A DNA stretch of 64,000 nucleotides from CAYYWP01 sp964475125 (GTDB taxonomy: Bacteria; Desulfobacterota; Binatia; HRBIN30; CADEER01): positions 1-64,000 of the forward strand of contig CAYYWP010000003.1 in the NCBI GenBank assembly GCA_964475125.1, written 5' to 3'. The notes beneath the pieces are model-generated. The model saw only the letters and a program-made list of their open reading frames with translations, had not been told where the DNA came from and made no database searches. Shown piece after piece: positions 45,412 to 53,152 of this stretch. Position 1 is the stretch's first letter; each line of letters opens with the position of its first letter. Made by a program: the position numbers and the translations under genes.

Positions 45412-45792
45412 GGAAAAAGCAAAAGGCAAAAGGCAAAAGGCAAAAGGCAAAAGTTCTGAGCGGGTAAGAGGGAAGGGGGATGCTGGTTGATCATTTCTGC
45501 TTGTCCTTGGCGCGGGCGACGGACTTGGACAAGATGGCTCGCAATTGTTCGGACTCGTCGACCAGGCTCGCTAGCCTTGATCTGAAAAAAAACCTCAACG
45601 CAGAGACCCAGAGTACGCAGAGGACACAGAGGCAACGTGCATGAGTTCGAGTGCGACTCATCGTCATCGTCAATTGGGTTTGGGGTTCGCTCTCTAGACC
45701 TTCGTGCTCTGCGTTCTCTGCGGCCTCCGCGCCTCTGCGTTGAATTTCTTTTTGCCTTTTGCCTTTTGCTTCTTGCCTTTTGCCTTCTCTTC
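45412..45792. repeat. nested AAAAGGC and CAGAG word palindromes
   Basis: Outer arms: (aaaaggc)n at 45412-45453 and (gccttttgccttttg)n at 45748-45792. Inner arms: acctcaacgcagagacccag through cacagagg at 45592-45634 and its reverse complement (ctctgcgttctctgcggcct, cctctgcgttg) at 45698-45744. So one word palindrome lies inside another. Between outer and inner left arms is a possible gene remnant (45491-45574). The right arms are read as the last 33 codons of the ketopantoate reductase gene. Confidence 0.85.
45491..45574 (-). pseudogene. possible C-terminal remnant of a four-helix-bundle (S23/IVS-type) protein gene
   Basis: On the minus strand, a 27-residue tail LASLVDESEQLRAILSKSVA followed by RAKDKQK and a stop codon lies between the outer and inner repeat arms. 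It reads as an amphipathic helix and resembles the C terminus of four-helix-bundle proteins related to 23S rRNA intervening-sequence proteins. Its upstream part is cut off where the inner repeat begins. The match is short, so this is a suggestion only. Confidence 0.3.
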
Positions 45793-46740
45793 TTCAGCCA
45801 GCCGCCCATTCGCCTCGATCACCCGGATCAGCCGCGTCAGCGCCTCGTTCACCGGGGTCGGAATTCCGTAGCCTTGGCCGCGGCGCGTGACTGCGCCGTT
45901 GATGGCGTCGACCTCGGTGCGGCGCCCGCGTTCGATGTCTTGCAGCATCGAGGCGCGATGGTGGTAGGTCGACGGCACCAGTCGTCCGTAGAACTCCTCG
46001 AGGTAATCGGCGGGCGCGGCCCAGGGCAGCGCGACGCCCTCGGCGCGCGCGACGGCGAAGGCTTCGCCGATGACGGCGTCCATCAAGGCGCGGCTCTCGG
46101 GATGTTCCGCCAGCGCGCCGTAGTGCACGCGCAGCAGGGCGCCGAGCGGATTGAGCGCGCCGTTGTAGAAGATCTTGGCCCACAGGAGCTCGGGCAGGCG
46201 ATCGGTGTACACGGCCGGCACGCCCGCGCGGTCGATGATCTCCACCCAGCGCCGCGCCAGCGCATCGCGCGCCGGGTGTGGCCGCAGCCCGCCGATCGCC
46301 GTGGGATCGGCGAAGGCGTCGATGCGCGCCAAGCCGGGCGACGGGATGGAGACGCCGAAGATGACGCGGGCGCCGAGCGCGCGCTCGGCGCCGACCAGCT
46401 GCTCGAGGATCTCGACGTTGCCGAGACCGTTCTGCAACGAGATGATGACGCCGTCGGCAGCCAGCAGCGGGCCGACCAGACGACCCATGGCCGCCGTGTC
46501 ATAGGCCTTCACCGGCAGGAGGATGAGGTCGTACGGGCCGCGCAACGTCTCCACGTCGCTGGCGACCTGCAAGCCGCGCAGGTGATGTGAGCCCCAGATG
46601 CCTTCGATCGCCAAACCGTCCCGCGCGATCGCCGACATGTGCGGCTCCCGTCCGAACACGGTGACGTCGAAGCCGGCGCGCTGCAGGAAGCCGCCGAACA
46701 CCGAGCCGAGCGCGCCGGCGCCGGCGATCAACACGCGCAT
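45694..46740 (-). CDS. 2-dehydropantoate 2-reductase family protein with repeat-encoded C-terminal extension
   Basis: NADP-dependent reductase of 348 residues; PanE would reduce ketopantoate to pantoate for CoA synthesis. The Rossmann motif GAGALGSVFGG starts at residue 7, VKAYDT and SLQNGLGN follow, and the second domain has the catalytic lysine in ELLWAKIFYNGALNPLGALL. The family ends near the helix EALTRLIRVIEANGRLAEEE; after this, 33 residues rich in Lys/Arg/Gln (starting KAKGKKQKAKGKKK) are encoded by the right arms of the word palindromes, so the original stop was lost. Whether it is PanE or a paralogous ketoacid reductase is not certain. Confidence 0.85.
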   Translation of the reverse strand: MRVLIAGAGALGSVFGGFLQRAGFDVTVFGREPHMSAIARDGLAIEGIWGSHHLRGLQVASDVETLRGPYDLILLPVKAYDTAAMGRLVGPLLAADGVIISLQNGLGNVEILEQLVGAERALGARVIFGVSIPSPGLARIDAFADPTAIGGLRPHPARDALARRWVEIIDRAGVPAVYTDRLPELLWAKIFYNGALNPLGALLRVHYGALAEHPESRALMDAVIGEAFAVARAEGVALPWAAPADYLEEFYGRLVPSTYHHRASMLQDIERGRRTEVDAINGAVTRRGQGYGIPTPVNEALTRLIRVIEANGRLAEEEKAKGKKQKAKGKKKFNAEARRPQRTQSTKV

Positions 46741-46846
46741 ACCAGAACGAACCCTCGAACGCGGAACATGTGGTGGCGCACGGCGCGGTTGTCAAGAAAC
46801 CCTGGGACTCGCGGGCGCGCGCTCGCCACGCCGGCGATGAACGACT

Positions 46847-47596
46847 ATGCTCCGCGCCGTGCCTCGGGTCGACACTGCCGTGGTGCTGGCTGCGGGCCGC
46901 GGAACACGCTTGGGCGCGTTGACCGCCGCGACGCCGAAGCCGCTGCTGGCGGTGGCCGGCCGGCCGATGGTCGCGCACGTGCTGACCGGCCTGGCCGGTG
47001 CCGGGGTGCGGCGAGCCGTCGTCGTTACCGGGTATCGCGCCGCGCAGATCGAGGCCGCACTCGGGGACGGCACGGCCTGCGGACTCTCACTCGTGTACCG
47101 GCGCCAGCCCCATGCCGACGGGACGGCGCGCGCGCTGCTGCTCGCCGAGTCGGCCATCGATGCCGATGCCTTCGCGCTCTGCTGGGGCGATGTGCTGGTG
47201 CCGGCGGCATTCTATGGGGAGATGCTCGCGGCGTTCGCCGCCCACCCCTGCGATGCCTTGCTGGCGGCGAACCCGGTGGATGATCCATGGCGCGGCGCGG
47301 CGCTGTATGTCGATGAAGCCTGGCGGGTCTCCCGCCTCGAGGAGAAGCCGCCGCGGGGGACGTCGACCACCGGCTGGAACAACGCCGGCATCATGGTGCT
47401 GCGCCGCGCGGTGTTCGACTACGCCCGGCGCCTCTCGCCCTCGGCGCGCGGCGAGTACGAGTTGCCCGAGGCGATCGCCGCGATGATCCGGGACGGCTGT
47501 GCCGTGTACGCGCGACCCGTGCGCGGGCCCTGGGCGGACGTCGGCACGCCCGAGGATCTCGCCGCGGCGCAGGCGCTGTTCGCAGGCGAGCCGTGA
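46847..47596 (+). CDS. sugar nucleotidyltransferase (NTP_transferase family)
   Basis: Nucleotidyltransferase of 249 residues that should join a sugar 1-phosphate to a nucleoside. The signature VVLAAGRGTRLGALTAATPKPLL has GxGTRL and PKP; GDVLVPAAF supplies the metal-binding Asp region, and WNNAGIMVL and WADVGTPEDL are also collinear with glucose-/mannose-1-phosphate nucleotidyltransferases. No LbH acyltransferase domain. A GTG at 46859 is a second start. Its stop overlaps galK by four bases, so the two enzymes probably act in one sugar-activation route. Confidence 0.88.
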   Translation: MLRAVPRVDTAVVLAAGRGTRLGALTAATPKPLLAVAGRPMVAHVLTGLAGAGVRRAVVVTGYRAAQIEAALGDGTACGLSLVYRRQPHADGTARALLLAESAIDADAFALCWGDVLVPAAFYGEMLAAFAAHPCDALLAANPVDDPWRGAALYVDEAWRVSRLEEKPPRGTSTTGWNNAGIMVLRRAVFDYARRLSPSARGEYELPEAIAAMIRDGCAVYARPVRGPWADVGTPEDLAAAQALFAGEP

Positions 47597-48930
47597 GCGC
47601 GCCATCGCCCGAGCGCCGGGGCGCGCTGGCCGACGCCTTTGCCGCCCGCTACCAGCGACCCCCCGCGGTGTTGGTGCGGGCGCCGGGCCGCGTCAATTTG
47701 ATCGGCGAGCACACCGACTACAACGGCTTGCCGGTCTTGCCGATGGCAATCGACCGGCACATCACCGTCGTCGCTGCCGCGCGCGCCGATCGCTGCGTGC
47801 AGCTGGCGAACCGCGACGCGCGCTACCCGCCGCGTCGCTACGAGCTGCAACCCGAGCCGGAGCGTTTCGCGGCGGGCGACTGGGGCAACTACCACCAGGC
47901 GGCGGCGTACGGTCTGCGCGATGCGCTCGGCGCCGCGGCGCTGGGCGGGGCCGACTTCCTGGTCGATGGGACCGTGCCGCCTGGCGCGGGTCTCGCCTCG
48001 TCATCGGCGCTGGTGGTCGGCAGCATGCTGGCGTGGCTTGCGGTCGGTGGCCACGCCATCGCTCGAGGCGATCTCGCCGAGCTCGCCGCCCGCGCCGAGC
48101 GGTATGTGGGCACACAGAGCGGCGGGATGGATCAGGCAGTCTGCCTGCTCGCGCAGCCGGGCTGTGCGTTGCGCATCGATTTCGACCCGCTACGGGTGCA
48201 CCCGATCGCGATGCGTCCCGATGACGTCGCCGTGGTGGTGTGCGACAGCCTGGTCACGGCGGAGAAGTCCGGTGCGGCGCGTACGGCCTACAACACCCGG
48301 GTGATCGAGTGCCGCCTCGCCTGTCGCGTGCTCGAGCACCTCCTCGCAGAGGCCGCGGCGCCGGCGAGCCACCTCGGCCAACTCCAAGGACGCCGCGCCG
48401 ACTGTCACGCCGGCGACCTGATCGGAATGCTCGAAAGCGCCTTGCCGTCGCGCCCGCTGACCCTCGACGAGATCGCGGCATCAAGTGGCGCGCGGCGCCG
48501 GCATCTCGCGGCCGCGTTGGGAGGGGCCAAGCCGGATGCGACCTTCGCCCTCGTCAAGCGCGCCCGCCACGTCCTCAGCGAGGCGGCGCGGGTCGAGCGC
48601 GCCGCCGCAGCGCTGGCGTCGGGCGACTGGGCCCTGTTCGGCGCGCTGATGGACGCCTCCCATGCCAGTTGTCGCGACGATTACGAGATCAGCACGGCGG
48701 AAATCGAAACGCTGGTCGCCGCCGCCAAGACGGCGGGCGCGCTCGGCGCGCGCCTCACCGGCGCCGGCTTCGGCGGCTGCGCGATCAACTTGGTGCGCCG
48801 GGCCGATGTCGACCGGTTCCAGCGCCACATGGAGCACCATTTCTATCGCGCTCACCCGGCCGCGAGTGGGCGCGAGCACTGCTTCGTCGTTCACCCCAGC
48901 GCTGGCGCGGAGGTGAGAAAAACTGTGTGA
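47593..48930 (+). CDS. galK: galactokinase (GHMP kinase)
   Basis: GHMP kinase of 445 residues that should phosphorylate galactose at C-1. The galactokinase signature GRVNLIGEHTDYNG is at residues ~33-46; the ATP loop PPGAGLASSSALVVG and the third motif LTGAGFGGCAINL are complete. YVGTQSGGMDQAVCLL has the catalytic Asp. Galactosamine or a related sugar is an alternative substrate because the gene is coupled to a nucleotidyltransferase instead of galT. GTG start overlaps the upstream stop (GTGA). The final codons lie in a GTGACC word repeat. Confidence 0.9.
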   Translation: MSAPSPERRGALADAFAARYQRPPAVLVRAPGRVNLIGEHTDYNGLPVLPMAIDRHITVVAAARADRCVQLANRDARYPPRRYELQPEPERFAAGDWGNYHQAAAYGLRDALGAAALGGADFLVDGTVPPGAGLASSSALVVGSMLAWLAVGGHAIARGDLAELAARAERYVGTQSGGMDQAVCLLAQPGCALRIDFDPLRVHPIAMRPDDVAVVVCDSLVTAEKSGAARTAYNTRVIECRLACRVLEHLLAEAAAPASHLGQLQGRRADCHAGDLIGMLESALPSRPLTLDEIAASSGARRRHLAAALGGAKPDATFALVKRARHVLSEAARVERAAAALASGDWALFGALMDASHASCRDDYEISTAEIETLVAAAKTAGALGARLTGAGFGGCAINLVRRADVDRFQRHMEHHFYRAHPAASGREHCFVVHPSAGAEVRKTV

Positions 48931-49070
48931 CCGGTGACCAGTGGCCGGTTTCCTGTGATTGGAAAACGGCGGAGCCGTGGGCTCGGCGGAACCCTCGGCG
49001 CGGCAGCGCGTCCGTGGTAGAGGTTCGGCACCGCGTGATACCGGTCACCGGTCACTGGTCACTGGTCACG
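48925..49070. repeat. GTGACCGGTGACCAGT word palindrome
   Basis: Left arm gtgtgaccggtgaccagtgg at 48925-48949 and right arm accggtcaccggtcactggt plus cactggtcac at 49040-49070. About 90 bases of GC-rich spacer. The left arm overlaps the galK stop codon; the right arm ends 10 bases before the SagB-type gene. Confidence 0.85.
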
Positions 49071-49080
49071 TACTGCACCC

Positions 49081-50598
49081 ATGTCCCCGATCCTCGACTA
49101 TCACGCCCGCACCAACCATTCGCCGGAGAGCCTCCGCGCCAATCGCCACTCCCTCGACTGGGACAACCAGCCGCTGCCGTTCAAGATCTACGAGACGCTC
49201 GAGCCGATTCCGTTGCGGCGCGATTTCGGCGCGCCGGGCACGGAGACGCTGGCGGCGCTGGCCGCTGACGCCGGGGCGGGGACGGCGGCGCTCGATGCGC
49301 GTCGTCTGGCGCGGCTGCTGCAGTTCAGCGCCGGCATCACCAAGAAGAGGGCATATGCGGGCGGGCACGTCATGTACTTCCGCGCCGCCGCCTGTACCGG
49401 CGCCCTCTACCACATCGAGCTCTACCTCGTGTGCGGCGAGCTGCCCGAGCTGGCGGCGGGAGTCTATCATTTCGGGCCGCATGACTTCGCCCTGCGCCGA
49501 CTGCGCGCCGGCGATCATCGCGCCGCGCTGATCGAGGCGACGGCGTCTGAGCCGGCGGTGAGCGAGGCGCCGGCCGTCTTGGTCTGCACCACGACCTTCT
49601 GGCGCAACGCCTGGAAGTATCAGTCGCGCGCCTATCGGCACGGCTTTTGGGACAGTGGCACGCTGTTGGCCAATCTCCTGGCGGTGGCGGCCGCCGAGGG
49701 CGTTGCGGCGCGGGTCGTCATCGGCTTCGTCGATGCCGCGATCAACCGGTTGCTCGGGCTCGACACCGAGCGTGAGGTGGCGCTGGCCCTGATCCCGCTC
49801 GGCGACGGGGCGCCGCCGCCCGGGCCCGCGCCAGCGCAGTCGGTGCTCAGCCTGCCGACGCGGCGTCTATCCACCAGCGAGGTCGACTACCCGCTCATTC
49901 ATCAGGCCCACGCCGCGACGTCGCTCGCCGACGCGGGCGCCGTGCGCGCCTGGCGAGCCGTCCGGCCGCTGGCGAGCTCCGTCGTCGACAGCCTGCGACC
50001 CCAACCGTTGCGGCCGCTCGCCGAGCCGCCGCACGCGCCGCTCGGCGAGGTCATTCCGCGGCGCGGCTCGAGTCGCTCCTTCGCCCGCACGGCCATCGGC
50101 TACGAGGCCTTTTCCAGCCTGCTCCAGGCGGCGACGCGCGGCGTGGCGATGGATGCGAACGCTGGCGCCGGCGCGTCGCTGGTCGATCTGTATCTGATCG
50201 TCAACGCCGTCGAGGGGCTCGCCCCCGGTACCTACTGGTTCGATCGCGGCGCCACCGCCGTGGCGCCGCTGCGCGCCGGGACCCTGCGGCGCGAGGCCGG
50301 TTTTCTCGATCTCGGCCAGGATCTGGCGGCGGAGGCGGCGCTCAACGTCTACGTGCTCGCCGATCTCCCCCGCATCGTCGCCACCTCCGGCGAACGCGGC
50401 TATCGCGCCGCGGCGCTCGAAGCCGGCATCGTCGGCGGCAAGCTCTATCTCGCCGCCTACGCACTCGGCCTGGGGGCCACCGGGCTGACCTTCTTCGACG
50501 ACGAGGTCACGCGCTTCTTCTCGCCGCACGCGGCCGGCAAGGGCGTCCTGTTCCTGGTTGCGATCGGCAACCCGGCCCGCCAGGCGTCACTGCGCTAG
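49081..50598 (+). CDS. SagB/ThcOx-type duplicated nitroreductase-fold protein
   Basis: Protein of 505 residues with two nitroreductase-like halves (about 1-250 and 300-505). N-terminal half: LLQFSAGITKKRAYAGGHVM and YHIELYLVCGELPEL; C-terminal half: IPRRGSSRSFARTAIGYEAF, LYLIVNAVEGLAPGTYWFD and LGLGATGLTFFDDEVTRFF, which is the FMN site seen in SagB/ThcOx oxidases. Those enzymes oxidise azolines to azoles in RiPP biosynthesis, but no YcaO, precursor peptide or transporter is nearby. Standalone members are annotated only as SagB-family peptide dehydrogenases. Starts 151 bp after galK, past a word palindrome. Confidence 0.82.
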   Translation: MSPILDYHARTNHSPESLRANRHSLDWDNQPLPFKIYETLEPIPLRRDFGAPGTETLAALAADAGAGTAALDARRLARLLQFSAGITKKRAYAGGHVMYFRAAACTGALYHIELYLVCGELPELAAGVYHFGPHDFALRRLRAGDHRAALIEATASEPAVSEAPAVLVCTTTFWRNAWKYQSRAYRHGFWDSGTLLANLLAVAAAEGVAARVVIGFVDAAINRLLGLDTEREVALALIPLGDGAPPPGPAPAQSVLSLPTRRLSTSEVDYPLIHQAHAATSLADAGAVRAWRAVRPLASSVVDSLRPQPLRPLAEPPHAPLGEVIPRRGSSRSFARTAIGYEAFSSLLQAATRGVAMDANAGAGASLVDLYLIVNAVEGLAPGTYWFDRGATAVAPLRAGTLRREAGFLDLGQDLAAEAALNVYVLADLPRIVATSGERGYRAAALEAGIVGGKLYLAAYALGLGATGLTFFDDEVTRFFSPHAAGKGVLFLVAIGNPARQASLR

Positions 50599-50599
50599 C

Positions 50600-50728
50600 A
50601 GTCCGTTGAAAAAGGCCGCGCTCATCCTTCGACGGGCTCAGGATGAGCGGGAAGTGCTTGTGCCGCAACGTGTTCCGCTCACCCTGAGCCCGTCGAAGGG
50701 TGGGCGGAACACGTTTTTTCAACGGACT
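50600..50728. repeat. TTCGACGGGCTCAGG palindrome, copy 3 (best preserved)
   Basis: Ends agtccgttgaaaaa and ttttttcaacggact are reverse complements; inside, ccttcgacgggctcaggatg pairs with ctgagcccgtcgaaggg, and cgtgttccgctcac with gggcggaacacg. The whole 129 bp folds as one long hairpin starting two bases after the SagB-type stop. Confidence 0.9.
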
Positions 50729-50841
50729 AGTCTAGGGCCCGGCCGGCGGCGGACGCCCCGTAGCCACTGGCCTGTGCGTCCGACCAGTGAGCGCGGCCGA
50801 CGGCTTGCGCTGGGTGCGTCACCTATGGTCGTGAAACCCGC

Positions 50842-51618
50842 ATGCGCCACGTTCTCATATCGAGCCTTCTCGCCGTCGGTCTTTTTCTCGGCATGCTGCT
50901 GCTCTTGGAGGTCGGCCGACGCGTCGGCGTTCGTCGCCAGGCGCGCGATCCGGAGGGAGCGTCGGCCGGTCTCGCTGCAGTCGACGGGGCGGTCTTCGGC
51001 CTGCTGGGTCTGCTGATTGCCTTCACGTTTTCCGGTGCCGCGGCCCGCTTTGATACGCGCCGGCAACTGATCGTCGAGGAGACCAATGCCATTGGCACCG
51101 CCTACCTGCGCCTGGACTTGCTGCCGGCCGACGCCCAGCCGGCGTTGCGGGAAGACTTTCGGCAGTATCTGGATGCGCGGCTGGCGGTGTACGAGAGTCT
51201 CCCCGACCTCGCGAAAGCCCGGGCGGCGCTCGATCGGTGCGTGCAGCTGCAGGGCGAGATCTGGCAGCGGGCCGTTGCGGCGTCGCAACGCACCAGCACT
51301 CCCTCGGCAACCATGTTGCTGCTGCCGGCGCTGAACGCGGTGTTCGACGTCGCCACCACGCGGACGCTGGCGGCGTGGATGCACCCGCCGCAGATCGTCT
51401 TCATCATGCTCGTCTCTCTCGCGCTCGCGGCCGCGCTGCTGGCCGGCTACGGGATGGCCAGTGCCAAGTCCCGCAGCTTGATGCACATGCTCGGCTTCGC
51501 CGCCACGCTCGCCGTGGCGACCTACGTGATCCTCGACATCGAGTACCCGCGCCAAGGCCTGATCCAGGTGAATGCGTTCGATCAGGCCCTCGTCGACCTG
51601 CGGAAGAGCATGGAGTGA
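50842..51618 (+). CDS. DUF4239 (bestrophin-like) membrane protein
   Basis: Membrane protein of 258 residues. Hydrophobic helices at ~5-22, 50-66, 190-210 and 215-235 enclose a soluble region with RFDTRRQLIVEETNAIGTAYLRLDLLP, which is the DUF4239 hallmark. Members are predicted to be bestrophin-like channels; the ion is not known. No clear Shine-Dalgarno. Its stop codon is the last base before the ACGTCAGC palindrome that separates it from the convergent CDF gene. Confidence 0.8.
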   Translation: MRHVLISSLLAVGLFLGMLLLLEVGRRVGVRRQARDPEGASAGLAAVDGAVFGLLGLLIAFTFSGAAARFDTRRQLIVEETNAIGTAYLRLDLLPADAQPALREDFRQYLDARLAVYESLPDLAKARAALDRCVQLQGEIWQRAVAASQRTSTPSATMLLLPALNAVFDVATTRTLAAWMHPPQIVFIMLVSLALAAALLAGYGMASAKSRSLMHMLGFAATLAVATYVILDIEYPRQGLIQVNAFDQALVDLRKSME

Positions 51619-51755
51619 ACGTGCTGACGTGTTGACGTGCTGACGTGTTGACGTGCGTGCGGGCGTATCGACACGTGTGCACACCCACACGTCCGAACGT
51701 CCGAACGTCAGCACGTCAGCACGTCAGTACGTCCTCACGTCAGCACGTCCGCACG
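51619..51755. repeat. ACGTCAGC word palindrome filling an intergenic gap
   Basis: Left half: gtgctgacgtgttgacgtgc repeated; right half: cgtcagcacgtcagcacgtc and variants (acgtccgaacgtc). Centre cacgtgtgcacacccacacg. The element covers every base between the stop codons of the DUF4239 and CDF genes. Confidence 0.9.
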
Positions 51756-52877
51756 TCACTGCCCGAGTGGGTCCGGGCGCACGGCCTCGTCGAGCGTGAT
51801 CGACGAGCGTGTGGCAAACGGGGCGGTGCGAATCGGGCAGGGGGCGACCTCGCACTGGGCGCAGAACTGGCGGTGGCAGGGGTCGATGTGAAAGGCGATC
51901 TCGGCGTCGATGCCGAGCGCGTTCACGATGCGGCGTTCGAAGCTGTTGCCGAACTCGTGCGCCTGTTCGACCGTCCAGAACTCGGGCACGACGAGGTGGG
52001 CGTCGACGTGCGTGAAACGGCCAGCGCGGATGGCGCGCAGGAAGTGCACGCGGATGATGCCGGGGACGAGATTGGCGTTGACCGCCTCGACGACGCGCCG
52101 CAGCAGCGGGACGTCCTCCTCGTCGAGCAGGCCGCCGGCGGCGTGGCGGACCAGCGCGAGTCCCGTCCACACCAGGTGCAGGCCGACCATGCCGGCGACC
52201 ACCGCGTCGAGCCAGGTCAATCCGGTCACGGACACCAGGCCGAGGCCGATCGCGGTGGCAACGCTGGTCCAGAAGTCGGCCAGCACATGCGTGCCGTCGG
52301 CGACCAACGTCAGCGAGTGGTAGGTGCGGCCGACGCGGAGGAGAAACCAACCCAGGGCCGCGTTGGCGAGGCCGGCGCCGATGGTGATCAGGATGCCGAA
52401 GTTGATCTGGCGCACCTCATGGCCGAACAACAGAGCCTCGCCGGCTTCCTTGAGGATCAGCACGGCCGCGAAGGCGATCAGGCCGCCCTCGAAGGCGGCG
52501 CTGAAGAACTCGATCTTGCCGTGCCCGTATGGGTGGCTGCGGTCGGCCGGGCGGGCGGCGACGACCAGGCCGCCGAGCGCGAACATCGCCGCGACGACGT
52601 TGACGATGCTCTCCAGCGCATCCGAGAGGATCGCCGTCGAGCCGGTGAGTTGATAGGCCAGGTACTTGAATCCGAGCAGCACGGTGCCGACGACCAGCGA
52701 CAGCCCGGCGGCGCGCAGGCGCACGTTCGTCGGCGCCTCCTCCGCGATCTCTCTGCGCGCCGCGATGTGCGCGCTGGTCTGCCACGAGCCCTTCGCCGTC
52801 GAGTCCACCACCATGGCACATTGTGGCGCGTCCGCCGGGGCGGTGAAAGCGCGGCGAGGCTTGGGGGTCGTGTGCAT
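51756..52877 (-). CDS. cation diffusion facilitator with Cys-rich C terminus
   Basis: CDF transporter of 373 residues; exports Zn2+, Co2+, Fe2+ or Mn2+ by proton exchange. Six helices lie between ~45 and 265. The metal sites are in ILSDALESIVN (helix 2, Asp at position of the first D in HD-x3-D, with Ser for His) and LVADGTHVLADFWTS (helix 5, H-x3-D). The cytoplasmic domain ends with CHRQFCAQCEVAPC, four cysteines spaced C-x4-C-x2-C-x4-C, which may sense a soft metal. ATG at 52877 is plausible; 52814 is another. The upstream reading to 53087 is not family-like. Confidence 0.88.
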   Translation of the reverse strand: MHTTPKPRRAFTAPADAPQCAMVVDSTAKGSWQTSAHIAARREIAEEAPTNVRLRAAGLSLVVGTVLLGFKYLAYQLTGSTAILSDALESIVNVVAAMFALGGLVVAARPADRSHPYGHGKIEFFSAAFEGGLIAFAAVLILKEAGEALLFGHEVRQINFGILITIGAGLANAALGWFLLRVGRTYHSLTLVADGTHVLADFWTSVATAIGLGLVSVTGLTWLDAVVAGMVGLHLVWTGLALVRHAAGGLLDEEDVPLLRRVVEAVNANLVPGIIRVHFLRAIRAGRFTHVDAHLVVPEFWTVEQAHEFGNSFERRIVNALGIDAEIAFHIDPCHRQFCAQCEVAPCPIRTAPFATRSSITLDEAVRPDPLGQ

Positions 52878-53152
52878 CCCTTGACCAACCCAGGACGAGT
52901 GGAAGCGCTTGTGCCGCAAGGCGCGCCGCTGACCCTTCGGCGCGCGCGGCACGAGCCTGGTACCCGCGACGCCTGGTGGCGGGCAGATTTGACACCTCCG
53001 AGAGGGGCGGTTAACGGGGAGGGAAGCATTTCGACCTGGATCGATACGCGCCGGGTGTCCCGCGCCGCTCCGGGCGTCGTCCGGCACGGCCGATGGGAGG
53101 TTGTCGGTGTCGACGGCTCGGCGCCGTCGCGGCAGGAGTGAAGGAGGTACGC

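Noticed and set aside
45408..45809. Minus-strand frame of 133 codons over the repeat region
   Set aside because: The product is a translation of simple repeats (LLPFAFCLLLFP and similar) with no protein features.
49081..50598. RiPP biosynthetic cluster around the SagB-type gene
   Set aside because: No YcaO, precursor peptide, protease or exporter in the neighbourhood.
51619..51755. CRISPR array
   Set aside because: The repeated unit is 8-9 bases without spacers of constant size, the second half is inverted, and no cas gene is present.
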